The notes below the pieces were generated by a model. It was not told where the DNA came from, made no database searches, and was given only the letters and a program-made list of their open reading frames with translations. 64,000 nt of DNA from Bacteroidales bacterium (GTDB lineage Bacteria > Bacteroidota > Bacteroidia > Bacteroidales > P3): the NCBI GenBank assembly GCA_028708845.1, contig JAQVXZ010000005.1, forward strand, positions 43,463 through 107,462. Direction: 5' to 3'. Position numbers and translations under genes: made by a program. Shown piece by piece: positions 8,717-16,886 of the stretch; the stretch's first letter is position 1; each line of letters starts with the position of its first letter.

Positions 8717-9739
8717 ATGAAAAATAAAATAATATCAGCCCTATCATCTATTAGTAGTAAGTTAAGTAATGGCTTGGAAGACACTAAACTTAGTGTGGCT
8801 ATAAGAAAAAGCTATGAAGACAACCCTTGGTTTGATGCAAATAGTATAGATTTAGCCTTAAAATCAATTGGGAAATGGCTAAGAAAAGAAAACTTAGAAG
8901 CATTTACTAAGAACTATTCCTTTGCTAATAGTCCGAAAAGAGTAGCAGTTATATGTGCTGGGAATATCCCTGCGGTTGGTTTTCACGATATGCTTTGCGT
9001 CCTTCTAAGTGGTCATAAACTTCTTTGTAAGCTATCCTCACAAGATAAATACCTTTTGCCTGCAATTGCTGAACTATTAATTGAAGAAGAGCCTACTCTA
9101 ATAGATTATATAGAATTTGCAGAAGATAGAATAAAGAATTTTGATGCAGTAATTGCAACAGGAAGCAATAATACAAGAAGGTATTTTGATTATTATTTTG
9201 GCTCATACCCTAATATAATTCGTCATTCAAGAACTTCCATTGGGGTTATAGTTGATGAGAATAAACATAATACCGTGCCTGTTAACTACTCTTTACTTAT
9301 GGACGATATACTAACATATAAGGGACTTGGTTGTAGGAATGTTTCAAAGATATATGTGCCAGAGAACTTTGATTTCACACCATTAATTGAGGCAAGTAAG
9401 GAATACGAAAGCTTTTTAGACCATAACAAATACCGAAACAACTACGATTATTATAAGACTATATATATAATGAATAACGTTAAGTTTATTGATTCAGGAG
9501 TTTTAAGTATTTTGGAGAACAAAAGCTTATTCAATAATGTATCTATTCTTCATTTTGAATATTATAAAGACATTGAAGATGTTATTAGAGCAATAGAAAT
9601 TGAGAAAGACAATATACAATGTGTAGTTTCAAATAGCAGGTTAATTTCAAATTCAATTGAAATAGGTCAAGCTCAAAATCCAAAACTCAATGAATTTGCT
9701 GACAATATTGATACAATGAAGTTCTTAAACTCAATCTAA
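8717..9739 (+). CDS. Acyl-CoA reductase (LuxC-like)
   Basis: 340 residues matching the LuxC-type acyl-CoA reductase family (aldehyde dehydrogenase fold), which reduces fatty acyl-CoA or an acyl-enzyme to the aldehyde with NAD(P)H. VAVICAGNIPAVGFHD near residue 77 and the dinucleotide-region AVIATGSNNTRRYFDYY near residue 145 are typical. The thioester cysteine is probably in GLGCRNVSKIYVP near residue 210. It is shorter than classical LuxC but is the usual length for the Bacteroidota form. A -7-like TATATTTG lies at 8683-8690. No luciferase genes are present, so bioluminescence is not implied; the native substrate is unknown. Confidence 0.82.
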   Translation: MKNKIISALSSISSKLSNGLEDTKLSVAIRKSYEDNPWFDANSIDLALKSIGKWLRKENLEAFTKNYSFANSPKRVAVICAGNIPAVGFHDMLCVLLSGHKLLCKLSSQDKYLLPAIAELLIEEEPTLIDYIEFAEDRIKNFDAVIATGSNNTRRYFDYYFGSYPNIIRHSRTSIGVIVDENKHNTVPVNYSLLMDDILTYKGLGCRNVSKIYVPENFDFTPLIEASKEYESFLDHNKYRNNYDYYKTIYIMNNVKFIDSGVLSILENKSLFNNVSILHFEYYKDIEDVIRAIEIEKDNIQCVVSNSRLISNSIEIGQAQNPKLNEFADNIDTMKFLNSI

Positions 9740-9775
9740 GAAATAAAACGAAGAAAGAATTTAATGAAACGCTGT

Positions 9776-9845
9776 TTTAATTTTCTCTTTCTTCGTTTTA
9801 ATTTTCTCTTTCTTTGATTCATTTTACTGTTTCTTTGATTCAGTA
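9776..9845. repeat. 21-bp tandem repeat array between convergent genes
   Basis: TTTCTTCG or TTTCTTTG begins at 9788, 9809 and 9830, exactly 21 bp apart. The later units continue as TTTGATTCA. On the other strand the cores read CGAAGAAA and GAATCAAAGAAA, related to the GAAACGAAG and AGAATCAA cores of arrays elsewhere in the window. The array lies just after the acyl-CoA reductase gene. Confidence 0.8.
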
Positions 9846-9887
9846 AATCATATTTCATTTCAAGTAGTTTTTACCTGCTTTTTAGAC

Positions 9888-10026
9888 CTTGTTCCGCTTA
9901 CTTTTTACAACTCATTAGTTATCAAGTGCGTTTCACCGTTCCGCACCCCTTAGTATAGTGAAACAGCGGAACAAGACTAATAGTTTAATAGGTTCAGAGT
10001 TGCACTAAGCGTAGTGCTTAGGGTGC
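9888..10026. other. Structured non-coding segment with nested inverted repeats
   Basis: This fills the convergent gap before uvrC. CTTGTTCCGC (9888-9897) is an exact inverted match of GCGGAACAAG (9966-9975). Inside it, GTGCG/CGCAC (9926-9930 and 9942-9946) and TTTCAC/GTGAAA (9931-9936 and 9958-9963) are further complementary pairs; these two overlap and could be alternative folds. A separate hairpin spans 10001-10026 (TGCACTAAGC ... GCTTA ... GTGCA). It is visibly richer in G and C than its surroundings. It could be a structured RNA or a repeated extragenic element; no known RNA family is recognised. Confidence 0.5.
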
Positions 10027-10065
10027 ATACCTAGAACACTTTATTATTAAAAAATTTTCTTTGAT

Positions 10066-11907
10066 TTAGATTTGGCTATCGATTACGTCTTTGCGAAAAT
10101 AATTATAAACTACTTCGGCTTTTGACTTGCCAATGCAGGCTGTTAGGTCTTCAAGCGAGGCTTGGGATATTCTTTTAACTGATAAGAACTTCAATAGTAA
10201 ATTTCTTGATGTAACCTCTCCTATTCCTTCTATATCGGTTAATTGGGTTTTGAAGGTAGCTTTAGAACGCCTTGAACGGTGATGTGTTATTCCAAACCTG
10301 TGGGCTTCGTCTCTTATTTGTTGAATTATTTTAAGGGTTTCACTTCTTCTGTCTAAGTGAAGAGGTATTGGGTCATTTGGGAAGTAGATTTCTTCAAGTC
10401 TTTCAGCAATTCCAATAACTGTTACCTTATCAATAATCTCTAATGCTGTAAGAACCTCCACAGTTGAGCTTAGTTGACCTTTCCCTCCATCTATTACTAT
10501 AAGCTGAGGAAGTGGCTTTCCCTCTGCCTTAAGTCTTGAATATCTTCGATACACAACTTCTTGCATTGAAGCATAATCGTCAGGTCCTACAACTGTTTTG
10601 ATATTATAATGTTTGTATTCTCTGTTTGATGGCTTGGCATTACGAAACACAACACATGCAGCAACTGGCTCTGTGCCTTGGGTATTTGAATTATCGAAGC
10701 AATCGATCTGGACTGGGAGTTCTTTCATCCTCAAATCCTTCCTCATTTGCTCTAATATCCTTTTTGAATGGCGTTCGGGGTCAAGTAATGTTGCTTTCTT
10801 AGATTTCTCTATTTTGCTAAACTTAGCATTATGAAGGGATAGTTCAAGGAGTTGTTTCTTCTCTCCCATTTGAGGTACTGTTTGTATTAAGTAATCATCA
10901 GGTAAATCTAAGTACTCAGGCACTATGATTTCCTTAAACGTCCATTGCATCTTATCCCTACTTTGGATTATTGCAGAGGTGAATACTTCTTGGTCTGTTT
11001 CTTCAAGCTTCTTTACAACTTCCATTGAATAAGACGAAACAACCATTCCTCCAACAACTTTCATCATATTAAAGAATATGGAGTTCTCTCCACTTGTATA
11101 AGCAAATACTTCTACATCATTAATCTTGCTACTTACGATAGATGTCTTGGATTGATAGTTTTCTAAAAGGCTTATCCTCTCCTTTATTTCTTGGGCTTGT
11201 TCAAATTTAAGCTCCTCTGCTAAAAGCATCATCTCTTGTTTCAAATCCTTTATTAGGGAAGAGAAATCTCCTTTTAGCATGGTCTTAATTATGGATATGG
11301 TTTTATTATAATCCTCCTTTGTTTCTTCTCCAATGCAAGGGGCATTACAAAGCTTTATTTGATAGTTAAGACAGGATTTAAATTTACATAATTTAATACT
11401 TTCCTCGCTTAGTTTGAGGTTACAAGTTCTATAACGAAACATTAAACGGATAATATCCATAAGTTCTTTAATTCCTCTTTTGCTTGGGTAGGGTCCAAAA
11501 TAGAGTGAGCCGTCCTTAATAAGGTTTCTTGTCTTAAATATCTTAGGAAACTCCTCGTTGGTTATGCGTATCCAAGGATAAGATTTATCGTCTTTTAAAA
11601 GAATATTATAGCGTGGTCTATGCTTCTTTATTAGATTGCATTCCAAGAGTAAAGCTTCCGTTTCTGTGTTAACATGGACAAGCTCTATATTGTAAATCTT
11701 ACGAACTAGGAGGCGGGTTTTGGAATTATGGCTGATATCGTTACGAAAATAGGAAAGGACTCTGTTTTTTAAATTCTTAGCCTTTCCTATATATATTATT
11801 ATTCCATTTTTATCAAAATACTGATAGACACCAGGGGTCTCAGGAAGAGTTTGGAGTATTGGCGAAAGCTTATCGTAATAAGGGTTTATGCTTAACTCCT
11901 CAGACAT
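10066..11907 (-). CDS. uvrC: Excinuclease ABC subunit C (UvrC)
   Basis: 613 residues, the expected length. UvrC makes both incisions around a DNA lesion in nucleotide excision repair. The N-terminal GIY-YIG nuclease domain is visible (TPGVYQYFDKNGIIIYIGKA, near residues 25-45). A UVR interaction domain follows around residue 215. The RNase H-like domain contains DCFDNSNTQGTEPVAACVVF near residue 405. Helix-hairpin-helix repeats close the protein (IEGIGEVTSRNLLLKF and ACIGKSKAEVVY). Its start codon overlaps the gldH stop by one base (TAATG), so the order gldH lies downstream in the same transcript. Confidence 0.97.
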   Translation of the reverse strand: MSEELSINPYYDKLSPILQTLPETPGVYQYFDKNGIIIYIGKAKNLKNRVLSYFRNDISHNSKTRLLVRKIYNIELVHVNTETEALLLECNLIKKHRPRYNILLKDDKSYPWIRITNEEFPKIFKTRNLIKDGSLYFGPYPSKRGIKELMDIIRLMFRYRTCNLKLSEESIKLCKFKSCLNYQIKLCNAPCIGEETKEDYNKTISIIKTMLKGDFSSLIKDLKQEMMLLAEELKFEQAQEIKERISLLENYQSKTSIVSSKINDVEVFAYTSGENSIFFNMMKVVGGMVVSSYSMEVVKKLEETDQEVFTSAIIQSRDKMQWTFKEIIVPEYLDLPDDYLIQTVPQMGEKKQLLELSLHNAKFSKIEKSKKATLLDPERHSKRILEQMRKDLRMKELPVQIDCFDNSNTQGTEPVAACVVFRNAKPSNREYKHYNIKTVVGPDDYASMQEVVYRRYSRLKAEGKPLPQLIVIDGGKGQLSSTVEVLTALEIIDKVTVIGIAERLEEIYFPNDPIPLHLDRRSETLKIIQQIRDEAHRFGITHHRSRRSKATFKTQLTDIEGIGEVTSRNLLLKFLSVKRISQASLEDLTACIGKSKAEVVYNYFRKDVIDSQI

Positions 11908-12416
11908 TATTTTTCTATTTTATAATCTAAATTAGACTTAATTACTTCAAGAGTGATTTTCTCTAAGCCTGTAATTTCATACCTATCAGAATAATTAGAG
12001 ATTATGACCTTATACTCCCCTACCTCAGGCAAGGTTGTGTATTGCTTAATCACTTCCTTAATTTCAATTATCTCTCCAAGGTTATTTCCTATGAATTTAT
12101 CTTTATCTCTTCCCTTAAGTTCAATTGTATGAATTGTTTCTTTGCTTATGCCCGAGGGTGATATGATTCTAAGTATAAAACTAATTTGGTCGACGTTAAT
12201 GTTTGGTTTGTGAATAAAAGATATATTGAAATCATAATCATCTTTAACAGACTTAATATTTATTTTTTCAAATGTAATATCTTTACCATCTTCTATTCTT
12301 TGCCAAGTATTGTTTGGGAAGCTTATGGAATTTTCATATACTTGCTCTTTACTACAAGAAATAAAAATAATAGGTAATACTATAAAAACCACTAAGTAAC
12401 TAAATGCTTTTTTCAT
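11907..12416 (-). CDS. gldH: Gliding motility lipoprotein GldH
   Basis: 169 residues with a lipoprotein signal (hydrophobic segment ending FISCSKEQ, lipid-modified Cys at about residue 21). The mature part matches GldH: an F-x-NNTW motif near residue 37, then a beta-rich domain with a C-terminal GEYKVIISNYSDRYEITGLEKI. GldH was defined as an outer-membrane-associated lipoprotein needed for gliding in Flavobacterium and is conserved in many non-gliding Bacteroidota, where it goes with the T9SS. It directly follows uvrC with a one-base overlap. The T9SS cargo genes at 40545-45778 fit a species with this system. Confidence 0.82.
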   Translation of the reverse strand: MKKAFSYLVVFIVLPIIFISCSKEQVYENSISFPNNTWQRIEDGKDITFEKINIKSVKDDYDFNISFIHKPNINVDQISFILRIISPSGISKETIHTIELKGRDKDKFIGNNLGEIIEIKEVIKQYTTLPEVGEYKVIISNYSDRYEITGLEKITLEVIKSNLDYKIEK

Positions 12417-12440
12417 TGTTTTCTTTGCTTAAATAAGTAT

Positions 12441-13385
12441 TTATTTTGTTTTTAGCCAAGAAGAGATATTTGCTTCTATTCTTTTAAGTAAGTCATCAGT
12501 TTCTTTTCTTTGGAATTTCTCTCCAACTATGCTTTCATATAACTCAATATATCTTTCTGATATTTGGTTAATTATTTCTGGAGTCATTTCTGGTATTTCT
12601 TGTCCATCTTGGCCTTGAAATCCATTTTCCATCAACCATTCTCTTACAAATTCTTTAGATAATTGACGTTGTGGTTGTCCTTTTTCTTGACGCTCTTTAT
12701 ATCCTTCTATGTAGAAATAACGTGATGAGTCTGGTGTGTGAATTTCATCAATTAAGTAAATCTTACCATCCTTTTTTCCAAACTCATATTTGGTATCAAC
12801 AAGAATTAGACCTCTTTCCTTTGCCATTTGAGTTCCTCTCTCAAACAATGCAAGAGTATATTTTTCTAATTGCTCGTAGTCTTCTTTGGCAACTAATCCT
12901 AAGCTAATTATCTCTTCTTTTGAAATATCTTCATCATGACCTACATCCTCTTTAGTTGTTGGGGTTATAATTGGATTTGGGAATTTATCGTTTTCTTTCA
13001 TTCCTTCTGGCAAAGTAACACCACAAAGCTCTCTTTTACCCTCTTTATATTCTCTCCAAGCATGACCTGAAAGATATCCTCTAATAACCATTTCTACTTT
13101 AAAAGGTTCACATAAACAACCAATTGTAACCATAGGGTCTGGGCTAGATATCTTCCAATTTGGAACGATGTCATTGGTTGCATCAAGGAATTTCTCTGCA
13201 ATCTGGTTTAAGACCTGTCCCTTAAACGGAATCCCTTTTGGAAGAACAACATCAAATGCTGAAATCCTATCCGATACTACCATTACTAAATATTCATTAT
13301 CAATATTATAAACATCACGAACCTTACCAACATAAAGATTCTTCTGCCCTTCAAAACTAAAGTTTGTTTTAACTAATGCTTCCAT
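12441..13385 (-). CDS. purC: Phosphoribosylaminoimidazole-succinocarboxamide synthase (SAICAR synthetase)
   Basis: 314 residues. PurC joins CAIR and aspartate with ATP in de novo purine synthesis. Signatures are [20 protein letters not shown] near residue 16, [15 protein letters not shown] near residue 43, and [20 protein letters not shown] near residue 105 with the substrate-binding segment. The C-terminal [20 protein letters not shown] and TPDSSRYFY match the long (fungal-like) PurC form typical of Bacteroidota. It is 24 bp upstream of gldH on the same strand. Confident call. Confidence 0.96.
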   Translation of the reverse strand: MEALVKTNFSFEGQKNLYVGKVRDVYNIDNEYLVMVVSDRISAFDVVLPKGIPFKGQVLNQIAEKFLDATNDIVPNWKISSPDPMVTIGCLCEPFKVEMVIRGYLSGHAWREYKEGKRELCGVTLPEGMKENDKFPNPIITPTTKEDVGHDEDISKEEIISLGLVAKEDYEQLEKYTLALFERGTQMAKERGLILVDTKYEFGKKDGKIYLIDEIHTPDSSRYFYIEGYKERQEKGQPQRQLSKEFVREWLMENGFQGQDGQEIPEMTPEIINQISERYIELYESIVGEKFQRKETDDLLKRIEANISSWLKTK

Positions 13386-13551
13386 AAAATTATTATATAA
13401 GTATTTTCTGCAAAGATAGCTTATTATAGTTTTTGAACAAAAAAAGTTTATGTTTTTATAAGCAATTGAACTTATTAATTATTTTCTTTAATATTTTTAT
13501 CATAATTCAAGATTTATTAGTATGTTTGCACAATAAACGCATCAAGATTAT

Positions 13552-14832
13552 ATGAAGAAGAAATTATTATTAACCTTTATTCTCTTAATTACTGTTCTTT
13601 TGGGTGCTTATGCACAGCAAGGAACTAAGGGTAAAACAAATAAAGGAAAGAAAGCAAGGCCTAAAGAACAGGTTTTAGAAGTGCCACTTCCTCCTCGTTG
13701 TGCTGATTGTTTTTTTGCAGCACCTCTACAAATTGATGTTCCTTTTGGTCCAACAGAGCCTCCTAGAGGTTATGGCTTTGTTAGCGAAATTAGTCGTGAT
13801 GACAAAGTTAAAAACGTTTTCGAAGAAGAGCATAACACAGTATGGTATATACTTGAAATACCGTATAGCGGAAAACTTTGCATTGATATAACTCCAAAAG
13901 CTGCCTCTGATGATTACGACTTCTTAGTTTATAAATATACCAATAAATATTTTTGCAATAGAATTATAGGAAACAAAGTACTCCCATTACGTTCTGTTCT
14001 TTCGGCTAACAACACAGCAATAGGTGGAAAGACAGGCTTAGATTTAAAAGGTAAGTTAACAAGTATTCCTAAAAACTCAGCTGTTGCATATGGTATGTAT
14101 ATTGAAGCAAAGGCTGGAGAGCAATATGTTATTGTTGTTGATAATCTTTCAAGCGGAGGACTTGGTCACACAATTCATGCCACAATCAACACAGACTTCG
14201 CTCCTCTAACTGTTCTTCCTATTGATAGCATAAATCATCAAAGAACAACAGCAAATATTATTATTAAAGACTCTGAAACAAAAAACGTTATTTTGGAAAA
14301 AGAAAATGCTGGAGCTCAAAAAGTAAAGATTTTACCTAAAAAGGCATATTCTATTAGCTTAAAGAAAGATGGATACTTTAATTATTTAAGAGAAATAACA
14401 CATGCTCAGGCTGTTAAAGACTCAATACTTACTGCACGTTTAGTAGAAATAAAGGCTGGTTCAAATCTCCCTATTAGAGGAGAAATATATTTTGATGTTG
14501 ATGAGCTAAAGAACGTTACCCTACTTCCTGAATCTTATTCTGCCCTTGACGATGCAGTTAAAACCTTACAAGAATATCCAAGAATTGTTGTTGAAATCAT
14601 TGGAAGAATACCAACTGAAGGTTATAACTTAAGAAAAGATGCAGAGAATAGTCGATTAAGAGCAGAAGCAATTAAGAACTATTTGATTGGAAGAGGAATT
14701 CCAGAGGCTAACCTTAAGGCAAGAGGCTCATATATTAGCGAACTGGAAAAACAATTAGCTAATCAGAAGAAGAGCAAATCAGGAATTCTATTAAGTCCTC
14801 AGTCTGAAATAAGAATCCTAAGGACTAAATAA
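13552..14832 (+). CDS. OmpA-family outer-membrane protein
   Basis: 426 residues. A signal peptide (about 21 residues, cut near YAQQ) precedes a basic linker (TKGKTNKGKKARPKEQ). A beta-rich central domain follows (about 60-220), and the C-terminal OmpA-like domain runs from about residue 305 (GEIYFDVDELKN) through ILVEIIGRIPTEG-type and LRAEAIKNYLIGRGIPEANL motifs, which bind peptidoglycan. The terminal part is shorter than a classical OmpA domain. A -7-like element TATGTTTG sits at 13521-13528. It probably anchors the outer membrane to the cell wall; the central domain is not recognised. Confidence 0.8.
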   Translation: MKKKLLLTFILLITVLLGAYAQQGTKGKTNKGKKARPKEQVLEVPLPPRCADCFFAAPLQIDVPFGPTEPPRGYGFVSEISRDDKVKNVFEEEHNTVWYILEIPYSGKLCIDITPKAASDDYDFLVYKYTNKYFCNRIIGNKVLPLRSVLSANNTAIGGKTGLDLKGKLTSIPKNSAVAYGMYIEAKAGEQYVIVVDNLSSGGLGHTIHATINTDFAPLTVLPIDSINHQRTTANIIIKDSETKNVILEKENAGAQKVKILPKKAYSISLKKDGYFNYLREITHAQAVKDSILTARLVEIKAGSNLPIRGEIYFDVDELKNVTLLPESYSALDDAVKTLQEYPRIVVEIIGRIPTEGYNLRKDAENSRLRAEAIKNYLIGRGIPEANLKARGSYISELEKQLANQKKSKSGILLSPQSEIRILRTK

Positions 14833-14871
14833 AGATATATAAATAGAAAAGACTTAGAAATAGAAAATAAT

Positions 14872-14905
14872 AAAGGGATAGACTAAGCAATTAATCTATC
14901 CTTTT
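14872..14905. terminator. Bidirectional terminator between the OmpA-family gene and murA
   Basis: The stem AAAGGGATAGA (14872-14882) pairs with TCTATCCTTTT (14895-14905) with one G-T pair and a 12-base loop. A T-run follows on the plus strand. The hairpin covers the murA stop codon, so it can serve both convergent genes. Confidence 0.7.
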
Positions 14906-16198
14906 TATATCTGCACCAATAGCCCTAAGCCTTGTATCAATATTTTGATAACCTCTATCTATTTGTTCTATATTATCAATAACACTCTTTCCTTCTGCAG
15001 AAAGCGCAGCAATAAGAAGCGCAACTCCTGCTCTAATATCTGGAGAAACCATATTAACACCTCGTAGTGGATAGCGTTTTTCTAAACCAATAATTGTTGC
15101 TCTATGAGGGTCACAAAGAATGATTTGAGCTCCCATATCAATTAGCTTATCGACAAAGAACAGACGGCTTTCAAACATCTTTTGATGAATAAGAACACTT
15201 CCCTTGGCTTGAATTGCGACAACTAAGGCAATGGAAATAAGGTCGGGAGTAAAACCAGGCCATGGAGCATCGGCAATAGTCATAATGGAACCATCCATAA
15301 AACGTTCTACCTCATAAATCTTTTGTTCAGGAATAAAGATATCGTCTCCTTTTCTTTCAATATGAATTCCTATTTTTCTAAATACATCTGGAATCATTCC
15401 TAACTCTTCATAGTTAACATCCTTAATTGTTAGGCTCGAACCTGTCATAGCTGCCATACCAATAAAAGAACCAATCTCAATCATATCAGGTAAAATGGTA
15501 TGTGAACATCCGTTAAGTTCCTTCACTCCTTCAATATTAATTAGATTTGAGCCCACTCCAGTAATATTTGCACCCATAGAATTTAACATTCTACAAAGCT
15601 GAGAAATATAAGGTTCACAAGCTGCATTAAAGATAGTTGTTTTACCCTCTGACATTACTGCTGCCATAATAATATTAGCAGTTCCTGTAACTGAGGCTTC
15701 ATCCAAAAGCATATAAGCACCTTTAAGATGCTTTGCCTTAATTGAATAACGAGAATGTTTTTTATCGAAATGAACATCTGCACCAAGTTTCTCAAAACCA
15801 ATATAGTGAGTATCGAGACGTCTTCTACCTATTTTATCTCCTCCTGGAATTGGATTTGCTGCTTTGTGGAAACGAGCAAGCATTGGTCCAACAACCATAA
15901 TACTTCCTCTTAAGCGAGAAGCTAAATCAGCATATTCCTTTGTTTCAATTAAATCAATATCTACGTTTTCTGCCTTAAAAGAGAATGTACCTTCCTTAAT
16001 TTTCTTTACCTCTACACCAAGAAAAGCTAGTAATTCAATTAGCTTATTAACATCTCTAATGTCGGGTATATTATTAATAATTACTTCTTTCTTCGTTAAT
16101 AATGTCGCACAAATAACTTGTAGGGCTTCATTTTTTGCACCCTGAGGTACTATTTCGCCACTTAGTTTATTTCCACCAATTATTTCAAACTTACTCAT
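14891..16198 (-). CDS. murA: UDP-N-acetylglucosamine 1-carboxyvinyltransferase (MurA), Asp-type active site
   Basis: 435 residues, the full MurA length. It transfers enolpyruvate from PEP to UDP-GlcNAc, the first committed step of peptidoglycan synthesis. Lys22-Asn23 in PQGAKNEALQ are the conserved substrate-binding pair. In the mobile active-site loop the classical PGGC is PGGD here: Asp121, codon at 15836-15838. The Cys-to-Asp exchange is known from naturally fosfomycin-resistant MurA enzymes such as that of Mycobacterium tuberculosis. So this enzyme should be active but resistant to fosfomycin. It follows a DUF4290 gene by 11 bp on the same strand. Confidence 0.96.
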   Translation of the reverse strand: MSKFEIIGGNKLSGEIVPQGAKNEALQVICATLLTKKEVIINNIPDIRDVNKLIELLAFLGVEVKKIKEGTFSFKAENVDIDLIETKEYADLASRLRGSIMVVGPMLARFHKAANPIPGGDKIGRRRLDTHYIGFEKLGADVHFDKKHSRYSIKAKHLKGAYMLLDEASVTGTANIIMAAVMSEGKTTIFNAACEPYISQLCRMLNSMGANITGVGSNLINIEGVKELNGCSHTILPDMIEIGSFIGMAAMTGSSLTIKDVNYEELGMIPDVFRKIGIHIERKGDDIFIPEQKIYEVERFMDGSIMTIADAPWPGFTPDLISIALVVAIQAKGSVLIHQKMFESRLFFVDKLIDMGAQIILCDPHRATIIGLEKRYPLRGVNMVSPDIRAGVALLIAALSAEGKSVIDNIEQIDRGYQNIDTRLRAIGADIKRID

Positions 16199-16209
16199 AA
16201 CTTATCGAA

Positions 16210-16866
16210 TTATTTATGGTTATTATGATTAGAAAACTTTTGATTATTACTTGCAGAATATTTAGTATTCTTTTGAGTCTTAGTGTTTTTTGTATTTGTT
16301 TTCTTTTTATTATTGTTTAGGATATTCCTTGTAGTGTTTAATCTAAAGTCTTCGTCAAGCTTAAGTTGTCCTTTCGAAAGTTCTTCAAAATGTTTAAAGA
16401 TTAAATCATCATCAACCGAATCACGATTCCATTGTAGATATGATTTCTTAAGCTGCTGCGCAATAAGAGTAATGAGAAGTTGTTTTTCATCTCCATCTTC
16501 CATTTCAATTATTTTCTCAATCATTTGCTCCAAAACCTTTCCATAAGGTCCATACTTAATATTGCTATTTTTATATGATAAAGGTAGTGGCGGAGAAAGT
16601 CTTTCTTCTTTGTTTGGCATTGGGTAAGGAGAATCCACATCTAGTTTATAGTCTGAAATTATATGAAGATGATCCCATAGTTTGTGTTTAAAATCAACAA
16701 TGTTCTTCGCCTCAGGATTAACATTATACATTGCTGTTATTATCAAATTAACATAAGCATTCCTCTTCTCCCTTTCCTCAATTGTTAAAGCAAATTCAAC
16801 CATTTTCTGAACATTTCTCCCATATTCAGGGATTATCATATCATCTCTTTCTGTGTTATATTCCAT
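16210..16866 (-). CDS. DUF4290 domain-containing protein
   Basis: 218 residues. The first 165 residues match DUF4290, a helical family of unknown function restricted to Bacteroidota; conserved stretches include EYGRNVQKMVEFAL near residue 14 and YPMPNKEERLSPP near residue 82. The C-terminal 45 residues are a low-complexity Asn/Lys/Thr-rich tail (from about residue 178), likely disordered. It is placed between pcrA (20 bp upstream) and murA (11 bp downstream), all leftward, suggesting one operon. No function should be assigned. Confidence 0.9.
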   Translation of the reverse strand: MEYNTERDDMIIPEYGRNVQKMVEFALTIEEREKRNAYVNLIITAMYNVNPEAKNIVDFKHKLWDHLHIISDYKLDVDSPYPMPNKEERLSPPLPLSYKNSNIKYGPYGKVLEQMIEKIIEMEDGDEKQLLITLIAQQLKKSYLQWNRDSVDDDLIFKHFEELSKGQLKLDEDFRLNTTRNILNNNKKKTNTKNTKTQKNTKYSASNNQKFSNHNNHK

Positions 16867-16886
16867 CTTGTTATTTAATGTATTTA

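Noticed and set aside
8717..9739. Bioluminescence gene luxC
   Set aside because: The protein belongs to the LuxC-like reductase family, but no luciferase or other lux genes are nearby and the form is common in non-luminous Bacteroidota.
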